Of a stretch of DNA of 64,000 nucleotides, positions 28,211 to 37,189 are shown in pieces (positions within the stretch are counted from its first letter, which is position 1; every line of letters begins with the position of its first letter). The stretch comes from Mycobacterium sp. 852002-51163_SCH5372311 (GTDB taxonomy: Bacteria; Actinomycetota; Actinomycetes; Mycobacteriales; Mycobacteriaceae). The stretch is taken from contig NZ_LZIJ01000090.1 of the NCBI RefSeq assembly GCF_001667115.1, positions 1 through 64,000 on the forward strand, given 5' to 3'. The notes below the pieces were generated by a model. It was not told the origin of the DNA and did no database searches. It was given only the letters and a program-made list of their open reading frames with translations. Position numbers and translations under genes: made by a program.

Positions 28211-28269
28211 GCGAGCAGGCGCAAAAACACTTATTGTCGCGCCGAAATGGCGCTTTGGCGTGTGCTCGT
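28211..28269. terminator. Hairpin after hydrolase gene, related to the 7462 element
   Basis: The left arm (28211-28230) matches the left arm at 7462-7481 at 18 of 20 positions, and the right arm (28250-28269) is a more diverged match. The element starts 13 bp after the hydrolase stop and precedes the TetR promoter region. Its stem is weaker than at 7462. It probably ends the hydrolase transcript. Confidence 0.5.
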
Positions 28270-28279
28270 CCCGTGTGGC

Positions 28280-28308
28280 GTGCAGAATGTGCAGTTCGTG
28301 CAACTATG
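28280..28308 (+). promoter_or_regulatory. 29-bp box A upstream of TetR gene
   Basis: This 29-bp segment ends at the TetR ATG and matches 21 of 29 positions, without gaps, with box B at 28957-28985, upstream of mmpS. Shared cores are GTGCA, AAT and TGCAG. The most economical reading is an operator for the TetR protein, giving autoregulation. Binding is inferred. Confidence 0.55.
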
Positions 28309-28923
28309 AATGTCATGATGAACCAGATCGGCCTGCGCGAGCGGCGTCGCCGTCAGACCAGCGCGGACATCCGCGGGGCGGCGGTGCGGCTGGCACAGGC
28401 GCGCGGTTGGGACAAGGTGACCATCGAGGAAATCTGCGTCCAGGCCGGCATTTCCACCCGCACGTTCTTCAACTACTTTCCCAACAAAGAGGCGGCGATC
28501 GCCTACGGCCCCTCGGACCTGCCCCCCGAGCTGGCGGCCGAATTCGTCGCGGCCGGACCCGCCCCCTATTCGGTGATCCTGGCCGAGCTGATCACGCTGG
28601 CCGCACATCATCTTCGGGACATGCCCCCGCAGCGCGAGCAGGCCGTTTGCATGCTTGACCTGGCCAAAACCACGCCGGCGGTGCTGGCGGCATTCTTGGC
28701 CGACCTGGAGCGTTTTCAGACCCAGCTGACCGATATCGTGGCCAAACGCCAGGGCATGCCGTCGGATGATGAAATACCCGCGCTGATCTCCGCATTAGCG
28801 CTGACGGCGGTGCGCTCGGGAATCGAACGCTGGTCCAGCAGCGATCCGAAGGACGCCGACGACACGCCGATGCCCTACGTCGAGCGCGCCGCCGCGCTGG
28901 TCAACAGCATCTTCACGAAATGA
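28306..28923 (+). CDS. TetR-family regulator, probable control of mmpS-mmpL
   Basis: DNA-binding repressor of 205 aa. The N-terminal helix-turn-helix reads VTIEEICVQAGISTRTFFNYFPNKEAAI, a standard TetR signature (about residues 40-67); the rest is a helical ligand-binding domain. Starts at 28306, 28315 and 28318 are all possible. It is immediately upstream of, and co-oriented with, the mmpS-mmpL pair. A 29-bp sequence at its own start recurs upstream of mmpS, which suggests that it represses both itself and the transporter. The MmpS4/L4 locus of M. tuberculosis likewise has a neighbouring TetR gene. Confidence 0.88.
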   Translation: MNVMMNQIGLRERRRRQTSADIRGAAVRLAQARGWDKVTIEEICVQAGISTRTFFNYFPNKEAAIAYGPSDLPPELAAEFVAAGPAPYSVILAELITLAAHHLRDMPPQREQAVCMLDLAKTTPAVLAAFLADLERFQTQLTDIVAKRQGMPSDDEIPALISALALTAVRSGIERWSSSDPKDADDTPMPYVERAAALVNSIFTK

Positions 28924-29199
28924 CGGCGTGACCGGAAACACATAAACTTGCATGGTGTGCAAAATATGCAGATCATGTACACATGGTCGGGCGGCGGTTC
29001 TCCACTGTGCCTCGGCGACTCGAACCACGCGTCCGTCACCTACCGGGCCACATCGAGCTGCATGCAGTGCCGTCCACGCACCTGACGTTCGACCGCGTTG
29101 AGCTGATAGCGCCATTTGTTGCCCCGCAATGCTTCTCGACCCAGCAGTACATCGACGACGACCGCGTTGGCATTTCGTGGCCGGGAAAGGATCGCGTAG
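28924..29199 (+). other. Intergenic leader of mmpS
   Basis: 276 bp with no convincing gene; short frames on both strands lack family features. It contains box B of the probable TetR operator (28957-28985) near its left end. About 215 bp remain between box B and the mmpS start, long enough for an extended 5' untranslated region. AAAGGA at 29186-29191 is the mmpS ribosome-binding site. Confidence 0.5.
28957..28985 (+). promoter_or_regulatory. 29-bp box B upstream of mmpS-mmpL
   Basis: It matches box A at the TetR start at 21 of 29 positions with no gap. It contains TGCAAAATATGCA, a near-dyad with TGCA at both ends, and TGTACA. It sits 34 bp after the TetR stop codon and about 215 bp before mmpS. 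The repeated box makes it a good candidate TetR operator. Confidence 0.55.
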
Positions 29200-29634
29200 G
29201 TGCCGATGGCTAAGGTCTTGCGTAACGCCTGGCTGCCGCTGCTGATCGTTGCGGTGGTGGTCATCGGCGGCTTTGCGGTGGTACGGGTCAAGTCCTTCTA
29301 CGGCGCCGACAACGCCGACACCCTGACCAGCGCAAAGGTGGACGATTCCAAACCGTTCAAACCCAAGGTCGTCAAGTATGAGATCTTCGGCTCGGCGACC
29401 CGCGCGAATGTCAACTACCTGGATCTCAGCGCCGAGCCGCGACGGTTGGACGGCGCGCCGCTGCCCTGGACTTTGGTGCTCAGCACCACCGCGCCCTCTG
29501 TGTTTCCCAACATCTCGGCGCAAAGCGACGGTGATTACCTCGGTTGCCGCATCACCGTCGACGACGAAATCAAGGACGAGCAAACATCCACCGGCGTGCA
29601 CGCCCTGACCTCCTGCTTGGTGAAATCCGCATGA
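29200..29634 (+). CDS. mmpS: MmpS-family membrane protein
   Basis: Small membrane-anchored accessory protein of an MmpL transporter, 144 aa. One N-terminal hydrophobic helix (about residues 10-30) is followed by an extracytoplasmic beta-sandwich with the MmpS hallmarks [34 protein letters not shown] and [14 protein letters not shown]; the two late Cys could form a disulfide. The GTG at 29200 has AAAGGA 8 nt upstream, favoured over the ATG at 29206. Its stop overlaps the mmpL ATG by 4 bp. MmpS proteins work with MmpL4/5-type pumps in siderophore export, glycolipid transport or drug efflux. Confidence 0.93.
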   Translation: MPMAKVLRNAWLPLLIVAVVVIGGFAVVRVKSFYGADNADTLTSAKVDDSKPFKPKVVKYEIFGSATRANVNYLDLSAEPRRLDGAPLPWTLVLSTTAPSVFPNISAQSDGDYLGCRITVDDEIKDEQTSTGVHALTSCLVKSA

Positions 29635-32540
29635 GCGCTCCCACTCAAGATGCGCCCACCGACGCCTTCCCCGCTGCCAAGCACGCGGCGCGGCCGAGGA
29701 TCGCACACTTCATCCGCACGTTCGCCGTGCCGATCATCCTCGGCTGGATCGCACTCATCGCGGCGCTGAACGTCGTTGTCCCCCAGCTCGATGAGGTGGG
29801 GAAGATGCGCTCGGTCTCGATGAGTCCCGACGATGCGCAATCGGTGATCGCGACCAAGCGCGTCGGCGAGGTGTTCAAGGAGTACAAGTCCAACAGCTCG
29901 GTGATGATCGTGCTGGAGGGCCAGAATGCCCTGGGCGCCGAGGCGCATGCCTTCTATGACCAGATCGTCAAGAAGCTCGAGGCCGACACCAAACACGTTG
30001 AGCACGTTCAAGACTTCTGGAGCGATCCACTCACCGGGGCCGGCGCGCAGAGCAACGACGGCAAGGCGGCTTACGTCCAGGTCTACCTCGTCGGAAACAT
30101 GGGCGAGACGAAGGCTAATGACTCGGTCGAGGCCGTCCAGACCATCGTGAAAGGCACCCCGCCCCCCAACGGGGTCAAGGCCTACGTCACCGGCCCCTCG
30201 GCGCTGGAAGCCGACCAGCATCTAGCCGGCGACCGCAGCCTGCAGATGATTGAGGCCGTGACGTTCCTGGTCATCATCGCAATGCTGCTGATGGTCTATC
30301 GTTCCATCGTCACCGTGCTGCTCACGCTGGCAATGGTGGTGTTCGAATTGGCCGCCGCCCGAGGCGCGGTCGCCTTCCTGGGCTACTACAAGATCATCGG
30401 ACTCTCCACGTTCGCCTGCAACCTGTTGGTCACGTTGGCGATCGCGGCAGCCACTGACTATGCGATATTCCTAATCGGCCGATATCAGGAAGCCAGGGCG
30501 GTCGGCGAATCGCGAGAAGACGCTTACTACACCATGTTTCACGGCACGGCACACGTCGTGCTCGGGTCGGGTTTGACCATCGCCGGTGCGACGTTCTGCC
30601 TGCACTTCACCAACCTGCCCTACTTCCAGACACTGGGAATCCCACTTGCCATTGGCATGGTGGTCGTTGTGCTCGCTGCGTTGACACTTGGGCCCGCGGT
30701 GATTTCGGTGGCATCGCGCTTCCGCCAGACACTCGAGCCCAGGCGTGCGCAGCGAATTCGGGGTTGGCGCAAGGTCGGCGCGCTCGTCGTTCGCTGGCCG
30801 GGCCCGGTCCTGGTCGTAACGATCGGAATTGCTCTGGTCGGTCTGCTCACCCTGCCCGGATACCGGACCAACTACAACGACCGCAACTACCTGCCCGCCG
30901 ATCTGCCGGCGAACGCCGGCTACGCGGCCGCGGATCGGCACTTCTCCAAGGCCCGGATGAACCCCGAGTTGCTCATGATCGAAAGTGACCACGATCTGCG
31001 CAATTCAGCGGACTTCCTGGTCATCGACAAGATCGCCAAAGCGATCTTCCGGGTACCCGGGATCAGTCGTGTGCAGGCAATCACCCGGCCCCAGGGCACG
31101 CCGATCGAACACACGTCGATTCCGTTCCAGATCAGCATGCAGGGCGTCAGCCAGCAGATGACGCAGAAGTATCAAGAAGATCAGATCGCTGACATGCAAC
31201 GCCAGTCCGACGAGATGCAGACGACCATCGACAGCATGGTGAAGATGCAGAGCATCACCAAGCAGATGGCCGACGACATGCACGTGATGGTCGGCAAGAT
31301 GCACGCCATGACGATCGATGTCGCCGAATTGCGCGATCACATGGCCGATTTCGAGGACTTCTTCCGGCCCATCCGCTCGTACTTCTACTGGGAGAAGCAC
31401 TGCTTCGACATCCCGGTGTGCTGGTCGCTGCGCTCGGTCTTCGATGCCCTCGACGGTGTCGACACGATGACCGACGACATCCAGAGCCTGATGCCCATCA
31501 TGGATCACCTCGACACGCTCATGCCGCAGATGGTGGCACTGATGCCCGAAATGATCCAGAACATGAAGAACATGAAAACCATGATGCTGACCATGTATTC
31601 GACCCAGAAGGGTCTGCTGGAACAGCAACAGCGGGCACAGCGCGACTCCGCCGCCATGGGCAAAGCGTTCGACGCGTCCAAGAACGACGACTCGTTCTAC
31701 CTGCCGCCGGAGACCTTCGACAACCCCGAATTCAAGCGGGGCATGAAGAACTTCCTCTCCCCCGACGGCCATGCCGTGCGCTTCATCATCAGCCACGACG
31801 GCGATCCGATGACACCAGAAGGCATTTCGCATATCGACGCGATCAAGAAGGCCACCTACGAGGCGCTCAAGGGCACGCCCATGGAGGGCTCCAAGATCTA
31901 TCTCGGCGGGACCGCGGCGACCTTCAAGGACATGCAGGACGGCAGCAACTACGACCTGCTGATCGCCGGAATCGCCTCCATGTGCCTGATTTTCATCATC
32001 ATGCTGATCATTACGCGAAGCGTGGTGGCCTCGGCGGTCATCGTGGGCACCGTACTGCTCTCCCTTGGTGCGTCTTTCGGGCTTTCGGTGCTGATCTGGC
32101 AGCACCTCATCGGTATCGAACTGCACTGGATGGTGCTGGCGATGTCGGTGATCATCCTGCTGGCCGTCGGCGCCGACTACAACCTGCTGCTGGTGTCCCG
32201 GTTCAAGGAGGAGATCCATGCCGGGCTGAACACCGGCATCATCAGGTCGATGGGTGGCACCGGTTCGGTGGTGACGTCGGCGGGACTAGTGTTCGCCTTC
32301 ACGATGATGACGATGGCAGTCAGCCAGCTGATCGTGATCGGTCAGGTCGGCACCACCATCGGGTTGGGTCTGCTGTTCGACACGCTGATCGTGCGATCAC
32401 TGATGACGCCGTCCATCGCCGCGCTGCTGGGCAAGTGGTTCTGGTGGCCGCAACGGGTTCGGCAGCGGCCGGTTGCTTCGCCGTGGCCTGAGCCCATTCA
32501 GCGGCCGGCCGAGAAGGCCGAATCCGTGCCTACCGCTTGA
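29631..32540 (+). CDS. mmpL: MmpL4/MmpL5-type RND transporter
   Basis: Twelve-helix RND transporter of 969 aa. One helix near residue 30 is followed by a first periplasmic domain. Asp-Tyr proton-relay pairs occur in helices 4 ([14 protein letters not shown]) and 10 ([14 protein letters not shown]). The second periplasmic domain contains a long Met-rich coiled-coil hairpin (about 505-680) with the disulfide-like CFDIPVC at its tip, the mark of the MmpL4/5 group that pairs with MmpS. The ATG overlaps the mmpS stop. The cargo may be a siderophore, glycopeptidolipid or drug. It ends 10 bp from the convergent SnoaL-like gene. Confidence 0.94.
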   Translation: MSAPTQDAPTDAFPAAKHAARPRIAHFIRTFAVPIILGWIALIAALNVVVPQLDEVGKMRSVSMSPDDAQSVIATKRVGEVFKEYKSNSSVMIVLEGQNALGAEAHAFYDQIVKKLEADTKHVEHVQDFWSDPLTGAGAQSNDGKAAYVQVYLVGNMGETKANDSVEAVQTIVKGTPPPNGVKAYVTGPSALEADQHLAGDRSLQMIEAVTFLVIIAMLLMVYRSIVTVLLTLAMVVFELAAARGAVAFLGYYKIIGLSTFACNLLVTLAIAAATDYAIFLIGRYQEARAVGESREDAYYTMFHGTAHVVLGSGLTIAGATFCLHFTNLPYFQTLGIPLAIGMVVVVLAALTLGPAVISVASRFRQTLEPRRAQRIRGWRKVGALVVRWPGPVLVVTIGIALVGLLTLPGYRTNYNDRNYLPADLPANAGYAAADRHFSKARMNPELLMIESDHDLRNSADFLVIDKIAKAIFRVPGISRVQAITRPQGTPIEHTSIPFQISMQGVSQQMTQKYQEDQIADMQRQSDEMQTTIDSMVKMQSITKQMADDMHVMVGKMHAMTIDVAELRDHMADFEDFFRPIRSYFYWEKHCFDIPVCWSLRSVFDALDGVDTMTDDIQSLMPIMDHLDTLMPQMVALMPEMIQNMKNMKTMMLTMYSTQKGLLEQQQRAQRDSAAMGKAFDASKNDDSFYLPPETFDNPEFKRGMKNFLSPDGHAVRFIISHDGDPMTPEGISHIDAIKKATYEALKGTPMEGSKIYLGGTAATFKDMQDGSNYDLLIAGIASMCLIFIIMLIITRSVVASAVIVGTVLLSLGASFGLSVLIWQHLIGIELHWMVLAMSVIILLAVGADYNLLLVSRFKEEIHAGLNTGIIRSMGGTGSVVTSAGLVFAFTMMTMAVSQLIVIGQVGTTIGLGLLFDTLIVRSLMTPSIAALLGKWFWWPQRVRQRPVASPWPEPIQRPAEKAESVPTA

Positions 32541-32550
32541 CCCGACGGAG

Positions 32551-33045
32551 TCACCTGGCGTCAGGGGCCGGCGCGGCCCGACCCGCCAGCCCTGACCGCA
32601 GCAAGGTGTGCGCGTCAGGATTCCCATCGAGCAGGCGGCTGGTCCGGCTGCTGATCCGCCAGCCGCCGTCGCCGCGTCGCAATTCGAAATGGTTTGCGGT
32701 TGCCCGCCATACGCGGTACCCATCCCCGTCGCGAACCAGCACCAGTGATTCGCACACAGCGACAGCCATATCGCCGCTGACCGTGACGACGCACGGGCCG
32801 AGAAAGTGGCAGCATCCGCCGGCCACCAGATTCTGGTGCGACGGCGAGGCCACCATCGCGTGCACGTCGGGCCGGCCTTCCATACGCCAGCCTTCGACGT
32901 CGTAGACGCCGTCGCTCGCCCAGAGTTCGGCGGTGACGTCGGGATCGCCGGCGTCTACCGCCGGCCCGTAGCTGGCGATCAACCGTGCGATGTCGCGTTC
33001 GTCCTCCAGTCGGCGTAGCCGGCTCTTCACGTCGTCGTCAGTCAT
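32551..33045 (-). CDS. SnoaL-like/NTF2-fold protein
   Basis: Cone-shaped NTF2-fold protein of 164 aa, similar to SnoaL-like and ring-hydroxylating dioxygenase beta-like proteins. The N-terminal helix (LEDERDIARLIASYGPAVDAGD) followed by LWASDGVYDVEG is characteristic. It is the last gene of the BVMO/SDR/SnoaL operon and overlaps the SDR gene by 4 bp. Such proteins may be isomerases, dehydratases or ligand-binding partners. The catalytic residues cannot be assigned by eye. Confidence 0.82.
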   Translation of the reverse strand: MTDDDVKSRLRRLEDERDIARLIASYGPAVDAGDPDVTAELWASDGVYDVEGWRMEGRPDVHAMVASPSHQNLVAGGCCHFLGPCVVTVSGDMAVAVCESLVLVRDGDGYRVWRATANHFELRRGDGGWRISSRTSRLLDGNPDAHTLLRSGLAGRAAPAPDAR

Positions 33046-33848
33046 GTTAGGTCCCTTGGTTTCTGGCCTAGTAGCCGCTGAACGCTTTGGTGGGCTCCCT
33101 GGACGATTGCCGCCCGGTCCGGCCCACTGCCCCGGTGCACGGCCGCCGCGTTACCGCCCGCGATGAACACCGGCCCGTTCGCCAGATTCTGAAGCCCTTC
33201 CCGGGCCACGTCAGCCGGATCGGAGACGGACAAGCCCGGCACGTCGAAGTTGAGCCCGGCCCGCCGCATGGCCGGAGTGCGGGTCACCCCCAGCACCAAC
33301 TCCAGGACGTCTACGCCATACTCGCGCAATTCGAGCCACAGGCTTTCGGCGAAAAGCCGGCCGAACGCCTTGACCCCGGCGTACACCGACTGTTGCATCG
33401 AACCGTAGGTGCCCGCCAGCGAACCCACCAACAGGACACCGCCACGGCGACGAGCACGCATGGGCCGCCCGAAATGCTGAACGAGCTGGAGCATCCTCGT
33501 CACGTTCAGGTCGATGACGCGACCGAACTCGGGAAGCTCGGCGTCCAGAAATGGTGCGCGGCAGGTGTTGGCGCCGGCGTTGTAGATCAGCAGCCCGACT
33601 TCCAGGTCGGCGGTCGCGGTGACGATCCGCGAAATCGACTCGGGCTCAACAAGGTCCACGGCCAGCGTGCGCACCTGGACACCGAGCTCCCGGCATTGCC
33701 GCGCGGTGTCTTCGAGTGGCCCGGGCTTGCGCGCGATCAGAACAAGCTGGAAACCGTCGCCGGCCAACTGTGTGGCAAACTCGGCGCCCACTCCCTCGGA
33801 GCCGCCGGCGATCAACGCCCACGGTCCGTATTTTGCGACGTCGGTCAT
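33042..33848 (-). CDS. Short-chain dehydrogenase/reductase
   Basis: SDR of about 268 aa with the cofactor motif AGGSEGVGAEFA, YNAGANT, a Ser in LLVGSLAGTYG and a YAGVK Tyr/Lys pair. The ATG at 33848 or the GTG one codon earlier both overlap the BVMO stop, giving tight translational coupling. Its stop overlaps the SnoaL start. The enzyme could produce the ketone used by the BVMO from the corresponding alcohol. The substrate is inferred only. Confidence 0.88.
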   Translation of the reverse strand: MTDVAKYGPWALIAGGSEGVGAEFATQLAGDGFQLVLIARKPGPLEDTARQCRELGVQVRTLAVDLVEPESISRIVTATADLEVGLLIYNAGANTCRAPFLDAELPEFGRVIDLNVTRMLQLVQHFGRPMRARRRGGVLLVGSLAGTYGSMQQSVYAGVKAFGRLFAESLWLELREYGVDVLELVLGVTRTPAMRRAGLNFDVPGLSVSDPADVAREGLQNLANGPVFIAGGNAAAVHRGSGPDRAAIVQGAHQSVQRLLGQKPRDLT

Positions 33849-35473
33849 CACCGTTTCTTGATCAAGTCAAATCCCTTGTAGCCGGCATCGGCGACCTCGG
33901 CGCAGATGTCGTTGTACGTCGCGAATCCCCCGACGAACAACATGAAACCCCTAGGCTTGCCGGGCACGTTGGCACCCATGTACCAGGAGTTCGCCTTGGT
34001 GAACAGGGTCGCGTCGGCCCGCCGGGCGCATTCCTCGCCCCATTCATCGACGCTCTGCGCGGTGGCTTCGATTGCGGCGTAACCGTGCTCGTCGAGGTAG
34101 GTGATGGCGTCCGCGATCCAGTTCACCTGTGCCTCCGCGTGCAGCACCATGTTCGCCAGCACCGCCGGAGCTCCCGGACCCGAAATCACGAACATGTTGG
34201 GGAATCCGTCGACACCCAGCCCCAGGTAGGTGCGCGGCCCATGCTCCCAGTCATCGCGCAATTTGGCGCCGGAACGTCCGACGATGTCGATCTTGGCCAG
34301 CGCGCCGGTCATCGCATCGAAACCCGTTGCCAGCACGATAGCGTCGAGGTCATAGTGCCTAGCGGTGGTGTTGATCCCCGTGGCATCGACGGATTCGATC
34401 GGAGTGCTGCGCACGCTCACCAGCGAAACGTTGGGCTTGTTGAAGGTCTGAAAGTAATTGCTGTCGGTGCAGATTCGCTTGGTGCCGATCGGGTGATCGT
34501 TGGGAATCAGCATTTCGGCCACCGCGGGGTCGTCGATGACGGCCCGCACCTTCTCTTCGTAGAACTTTCTTGCCTCTTCGTTGGCCGCCGGATCGATCAC
34601 CTGGTCCGGGAAGGTCTTGGAGAACAGCACACCGCCCAATTGCCAGCGAGTTTCGAACGCCGCGCGGCGCTCCTCCGGCGTGAACTCCAGCGTCGGCTTG
34701 GCGGCGGTGATGTGCGGTGAGCCGCCGCCGCTGCGCCACGACAGTTGGCGTCTTTGCGCGTACTGCGCCTTGATGTCGTCGAGTTCCTTGACGGACAAGG
34801 GTTTGTTGCCGGCAGGCACGCTGTAGTTGGGCGTGCGCTGGAAGACGTAGAGATGTGCCGCCTGCTCGGCGATGATCGGAATCGATTGTATGCCAGAGGA
34901 TCCCGTGCCGATGACTGCGACTCGTCTACCGGTGAAGTCCACCGGCTCGTGCGGCCACGCAGCCGTATGGTAGATCTTGCCCGCGAAGGTATCCAGCCCG
35001 GGGAAGTTCGGGGTCAGCGCGGCCGACAACGGGCCCGTCGCCATCAGGCAGAAGCGCGCGGAGAGCCGTTCTCCACCGTCGGTGGACAGCGTCCAGCGCA
35101 GGGTCATCTCGTCGAACACCGCCGACACCACGCGGGTGTTGAACACGACGTCGCGGCGCAGGTTGAGTTTGTCGGCGACCCAGTTCAGGTAACTGAGAAT
35201 CTCGGCTTGGGTGGCATACTTCTCGGTCCAGTTCCACTCCTGCTGCAGCTCCTCGGAGAACGAGTAGCAGTAGTCGACGCTCTCGACGTCACACCGGGCG
35301 CCGGGATATCGGTTGTAGTACCAGGTGCCGCCCAGCTCGGGCGCGGCCTCGAGCACCCGTACCGTGAGCCCTAGGCTGCGCAGTTTGTGTAGCGCGTACA
35401 GGCCGGCGAACCCGGCACCCACCACGACCACGTCCAACGGTGCATTCGAAACCTCGTCGCCGGCGTTGCTCAC
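33848..35473 (-). CDS. Baeyer-Villiger monooxygenase
   Basis: FAD/NADPH BVMO of about 541 aa. The FAD motif is GAGFAG near the N-terminus, then GGTWYYNRYPG, the intact fingerprint FAGKIYHTAAWP with its catalytic His, and the NADPH motif GTGSSG. The GTG at 35473 is chosen as start because it places the FAD strand about 15 residues in; the frame remains open to 35563. It heads an operon with an SDR and a SnoaL-like gene, and is divergent from the ferredoxin gene (130 bp apart). The close similarity in layout to the BVMO at 15224 suggests related substrates. Confidence 0.9.
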   Translation of the reverse strand: MSNAGDEVSNAPLDVVVVGAGFAGLYALHKLRSLGLTVRVLEAAPELGGTWYYNRYPGARCDVESVDYCYSFSEELQQEWNWTEKYATQAEILSYLNWVADKLNLRRDVVFNTRVVSAVFDEMTLRWTLSTDGGERLSARFCLMATGPLSAALTPNFPGLDTFAGKIYHTAAWPHEPVDFTGRRVAVIGTGSSGIQSIPIIAEQAAHLYVFQRTPNYSVPAGNKPLSVKELDDIKAQYAQRRQLSWRSGGGSPHITAAKPTLEFTPEERRAAFETRWQLGGVLFSKTFPDQVIDPAANEEARKFYEEKVRAVIDDPAVAEMLIPNDHPIGTKRICTDSNYFQTFNKPNVSLVSVRSTPIESVDATGINTTARHYDLDAIVLATGFDAMTGALAKIDIVGRSGAKLRDDWEHGPRTYLGLGVDGFPNMFVISGPGAPAVLANMVLHAEAQVNWIADAITYLDEHGYAAIEATAQSVDEWGEECARRADATLFTKANSWYMGANVPGKPRGFMLFVGGFATYNDICAEVADAGYKGFDLIKKR

Positions 35474-35603
35474 AAGCACCCACGGTAGGACCTGTCTGAT
35501 CGCGAGCCCAGCCCCATCCCGGTGACCGGACGCTCCGGACGACATTTCCCGTCCATTGGGCACGGGCGCATGCGGTCACACGTCCATCGGCAACCATGCA
35601 CTC

Positions 35604-35885
35604 ATGTCAGATGTCATGCCTGCCGTCGAGGTCGATCTGGATGGTCAACGGCACCGGTTGCCCTGGCCGCCGGGCCAGACCCTGGTCGACATGCTGCTCG
35701 ACGCTGCTATCGACGTGCCCCACTCGTGCCGGGAAGGCCGCTGCGGCTCATGCGTGGCGACCGTACTCGAAGGTGAGGTCGAGATGGCGGCGTGCGAGGT
35801 GCTCGAGCCCGACGACCTGAGCGACGGCTTGATCCTCGCGTGCCGGGCCCGCCCGGTGAGCCGGTGGCTGCGTGTCGAGTTCTGA
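35604..35885 (+). CDS. 2Fe-2S ferredoxin (plant type)
   Basis: Stand-alone [2Fe-2S] ferredoxin of 93 aa. The cluster motif is CREGRCGSC with a fourth Cys in LACRAR. The Asp/Glu-rich surface (EGEVEMAACEVLEPDDLSDG) suits docking to a reductase or oxygenase. The ATG at 35604 fits the family N-terminus; no strong Shine-Dalgarno is seen. It lies upstream of the HsaA-like gene (91 bp gap containing a small inverted repeat), or could serve the Rieske or other oxygenases of the region. Confidence 0.88.
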   Translation: MSDVMPAVEVDLDGQRHRLPWPPGQTLVDMLLDAAIDVPHSCREGRCGSCVATVLEGEVEMAACEVLEPDDLSDGLILACRARPVSRWLRVEF

Positions 35886-35897
35886 CCGGATTTAGTC

Positions 35898-35914
35898 CAC
35901 TCACCGGGAGTGGT
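35898..35914. promoter_or_regulatory. Inverted repeat CCACTC-N5-GAGTGG
   Basis: Perfect 6-bp arms separated by 5 bp, starting 13 bp after the ferredoxin stop and 63 bp before the HsaA-like ATG. No T-run follows. It could be a weak terminator or an operator for the downstream pair. Confidence 0.3.
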
Positions 35915-35976
35915 GGCAGGGCCGGATCCGGACTGCGGTACACCATTAGGAAGCGAACACACGTAAGGACGACACC

Positions 35977-37170
35977 ATGACCGAGCGGGTACTTGACCGG
36001 GTTGTAGCGATGGCCGACCAGCTGCGCGAGCAGGCTCCGGAAGCCGAACGGATCGGCCGGCTCACCGACGAGTCGGTCAAGATGATGAAAGGCGCCGGGC
36101 TGATCCGGCTCCTGCAAACCAAGCAGTACAACGGGTTTGAAGCGCATCCCCGCGAGTTCGCGGAGACGGTGATGGCGACCGCGGCGCTGGACCCGGCCGC
36201 AGGCTGGATCGTCGGCGTGGTCGGAGTGCATCCCTACCAGTTGGCTTACGCAGACCCGAAGGTTCCCGCCGAGGTCTGGGCCGACGACGTCGACACCTGG
36301 ATGGCCTCACCGTACGCGCCGCAAGGCGTGGCTACGCCTTTGGAAGGCGGGGACGGCGGCTATATCTTCAACGGACGCTGGCAGTTCAGCTCGGGCACCG
36401 ACCATTGCGACTGGATCATCCTGGGCGCGATGCTCGGCGACGCGAACGGCGTTCCGCTGATGCCGCCGCAGATGCTGCACATGATCCTGCCGCGCAAGGA
36501 CTACGAAATCGTCGAGGACTCGTGGAATGTGGTGGGGCTGCGCGGAACCGGCTCCAAGGACGTCATCGTCAAGGATGCGTTCGTGCCGGCCTACCGGACG
36601 ATGGACGCGACGAAGGTCATGGACGGCACCGCACAGCGCGAAGCCGGCATGACCGAGCCGCTGTATCTGATGCCGTGGTCGACGATGTTCCCGCTGGGCA
36701 TCTCGGCGGCCACCATCGGCATCGCCGAAGGGGCGCTGGCCGCGCACCTGGACTACCAGCGGGAGCGGGTCGGCGCTACCGGAACCGCGATCAAGGACGA
36801 CCCGTACGTCATGCACGCCATCGGCGAGGCCGCTGCCGACATCAACGCTGCACGCCAAGAGCTGTTGGCGAACGCCGACCGCATCTATGACATCGTCGCG
36901 GCCGGCAAGGAGGTGTCATTCGCCGACCGGGCCGCGGGCCGTCGTACCCAGATACGCGCCGTCTGGCGCGCGGTGTCGGCCGTCGACGAGATCTTCGCAC
37001 GCTCCGGCGGCAATGCGGCCCGGATGGACAAACCGCTGCAACGGTATTGGCGCGATGTGCACGTCGGCCACCTGCACGCCATCCATGTCCCTGGCACCGT
37101 CTACCACGCGTCGGCGCTGAGCTCCCTGGGGATCGATCCGCCGCAGGGTCCGCTGCGTGCTTTGATTTAG
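35977..37170 (+). CDS. HsaA-like flavin-dependent aromatic monooxygenase
   Basis: Acyl-CoA-dehydrogenase-fold flavin monooxygenase of 397 aa, similar to HsaA, which hydroxylates 3-HSA during steroid ring degradation using reduced flavin from HsaB. Typical parts are LIRLLQTKQYNGFE, GGYIFNGRWQFSSGTDHCDW, SWNVVGLRGTGSKDV and a C-terminal RYWRDVHVGHLHAIH. A conventional Glu base is absent, as expected for the monooxygenases. It is followed after 19 bp by an HsaC-like dioxygenase. No HsaB-type flavin reductase is present in the window. Confidence 0.88.
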   Translation: MTERVLDRVVAMADQLREQAPEAERIGRLTDESVKMMKGAGLIRLLQTKQYNGFEAHPREFAETVMATAALDPAAGWIVGVVGVHPYQLAYADPKVPAEVWADDVDTWMASPYAPQGVATPLEGGDGGYIFNGRWQFSSGTDHCDWIILGAMLGDANGVPLMPPQMLHMILPRKDYEIVEDSWNVVGLRGTGSKDVIVKDAFVPAYRTMDATKVMDGTAQREAGMTEPLYLMPWSTMFPLGISAATIGIAEGALAAHLDYQRERVGATGTAIKDDPYVMHAIGEAAADINAARQELLANADRIYDIVAAGKEVSFADRAAGRRTQIRAVWRAVSAVDEIFARSGGNAARMDKPLQRYWRDVHVGHLHAIHVPGTVYHASALSSLGIDPPQGPLRALI

Positions 37171-37189
37171 CGTCGAACTAGGGGACCTG

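Noticed and set aside
28983..29213. 76-aa frame between TetR and mmpS
   Set aside because: No ribosome-binding site or family features; it begins at the probable operator and overlaps the mmpS start.
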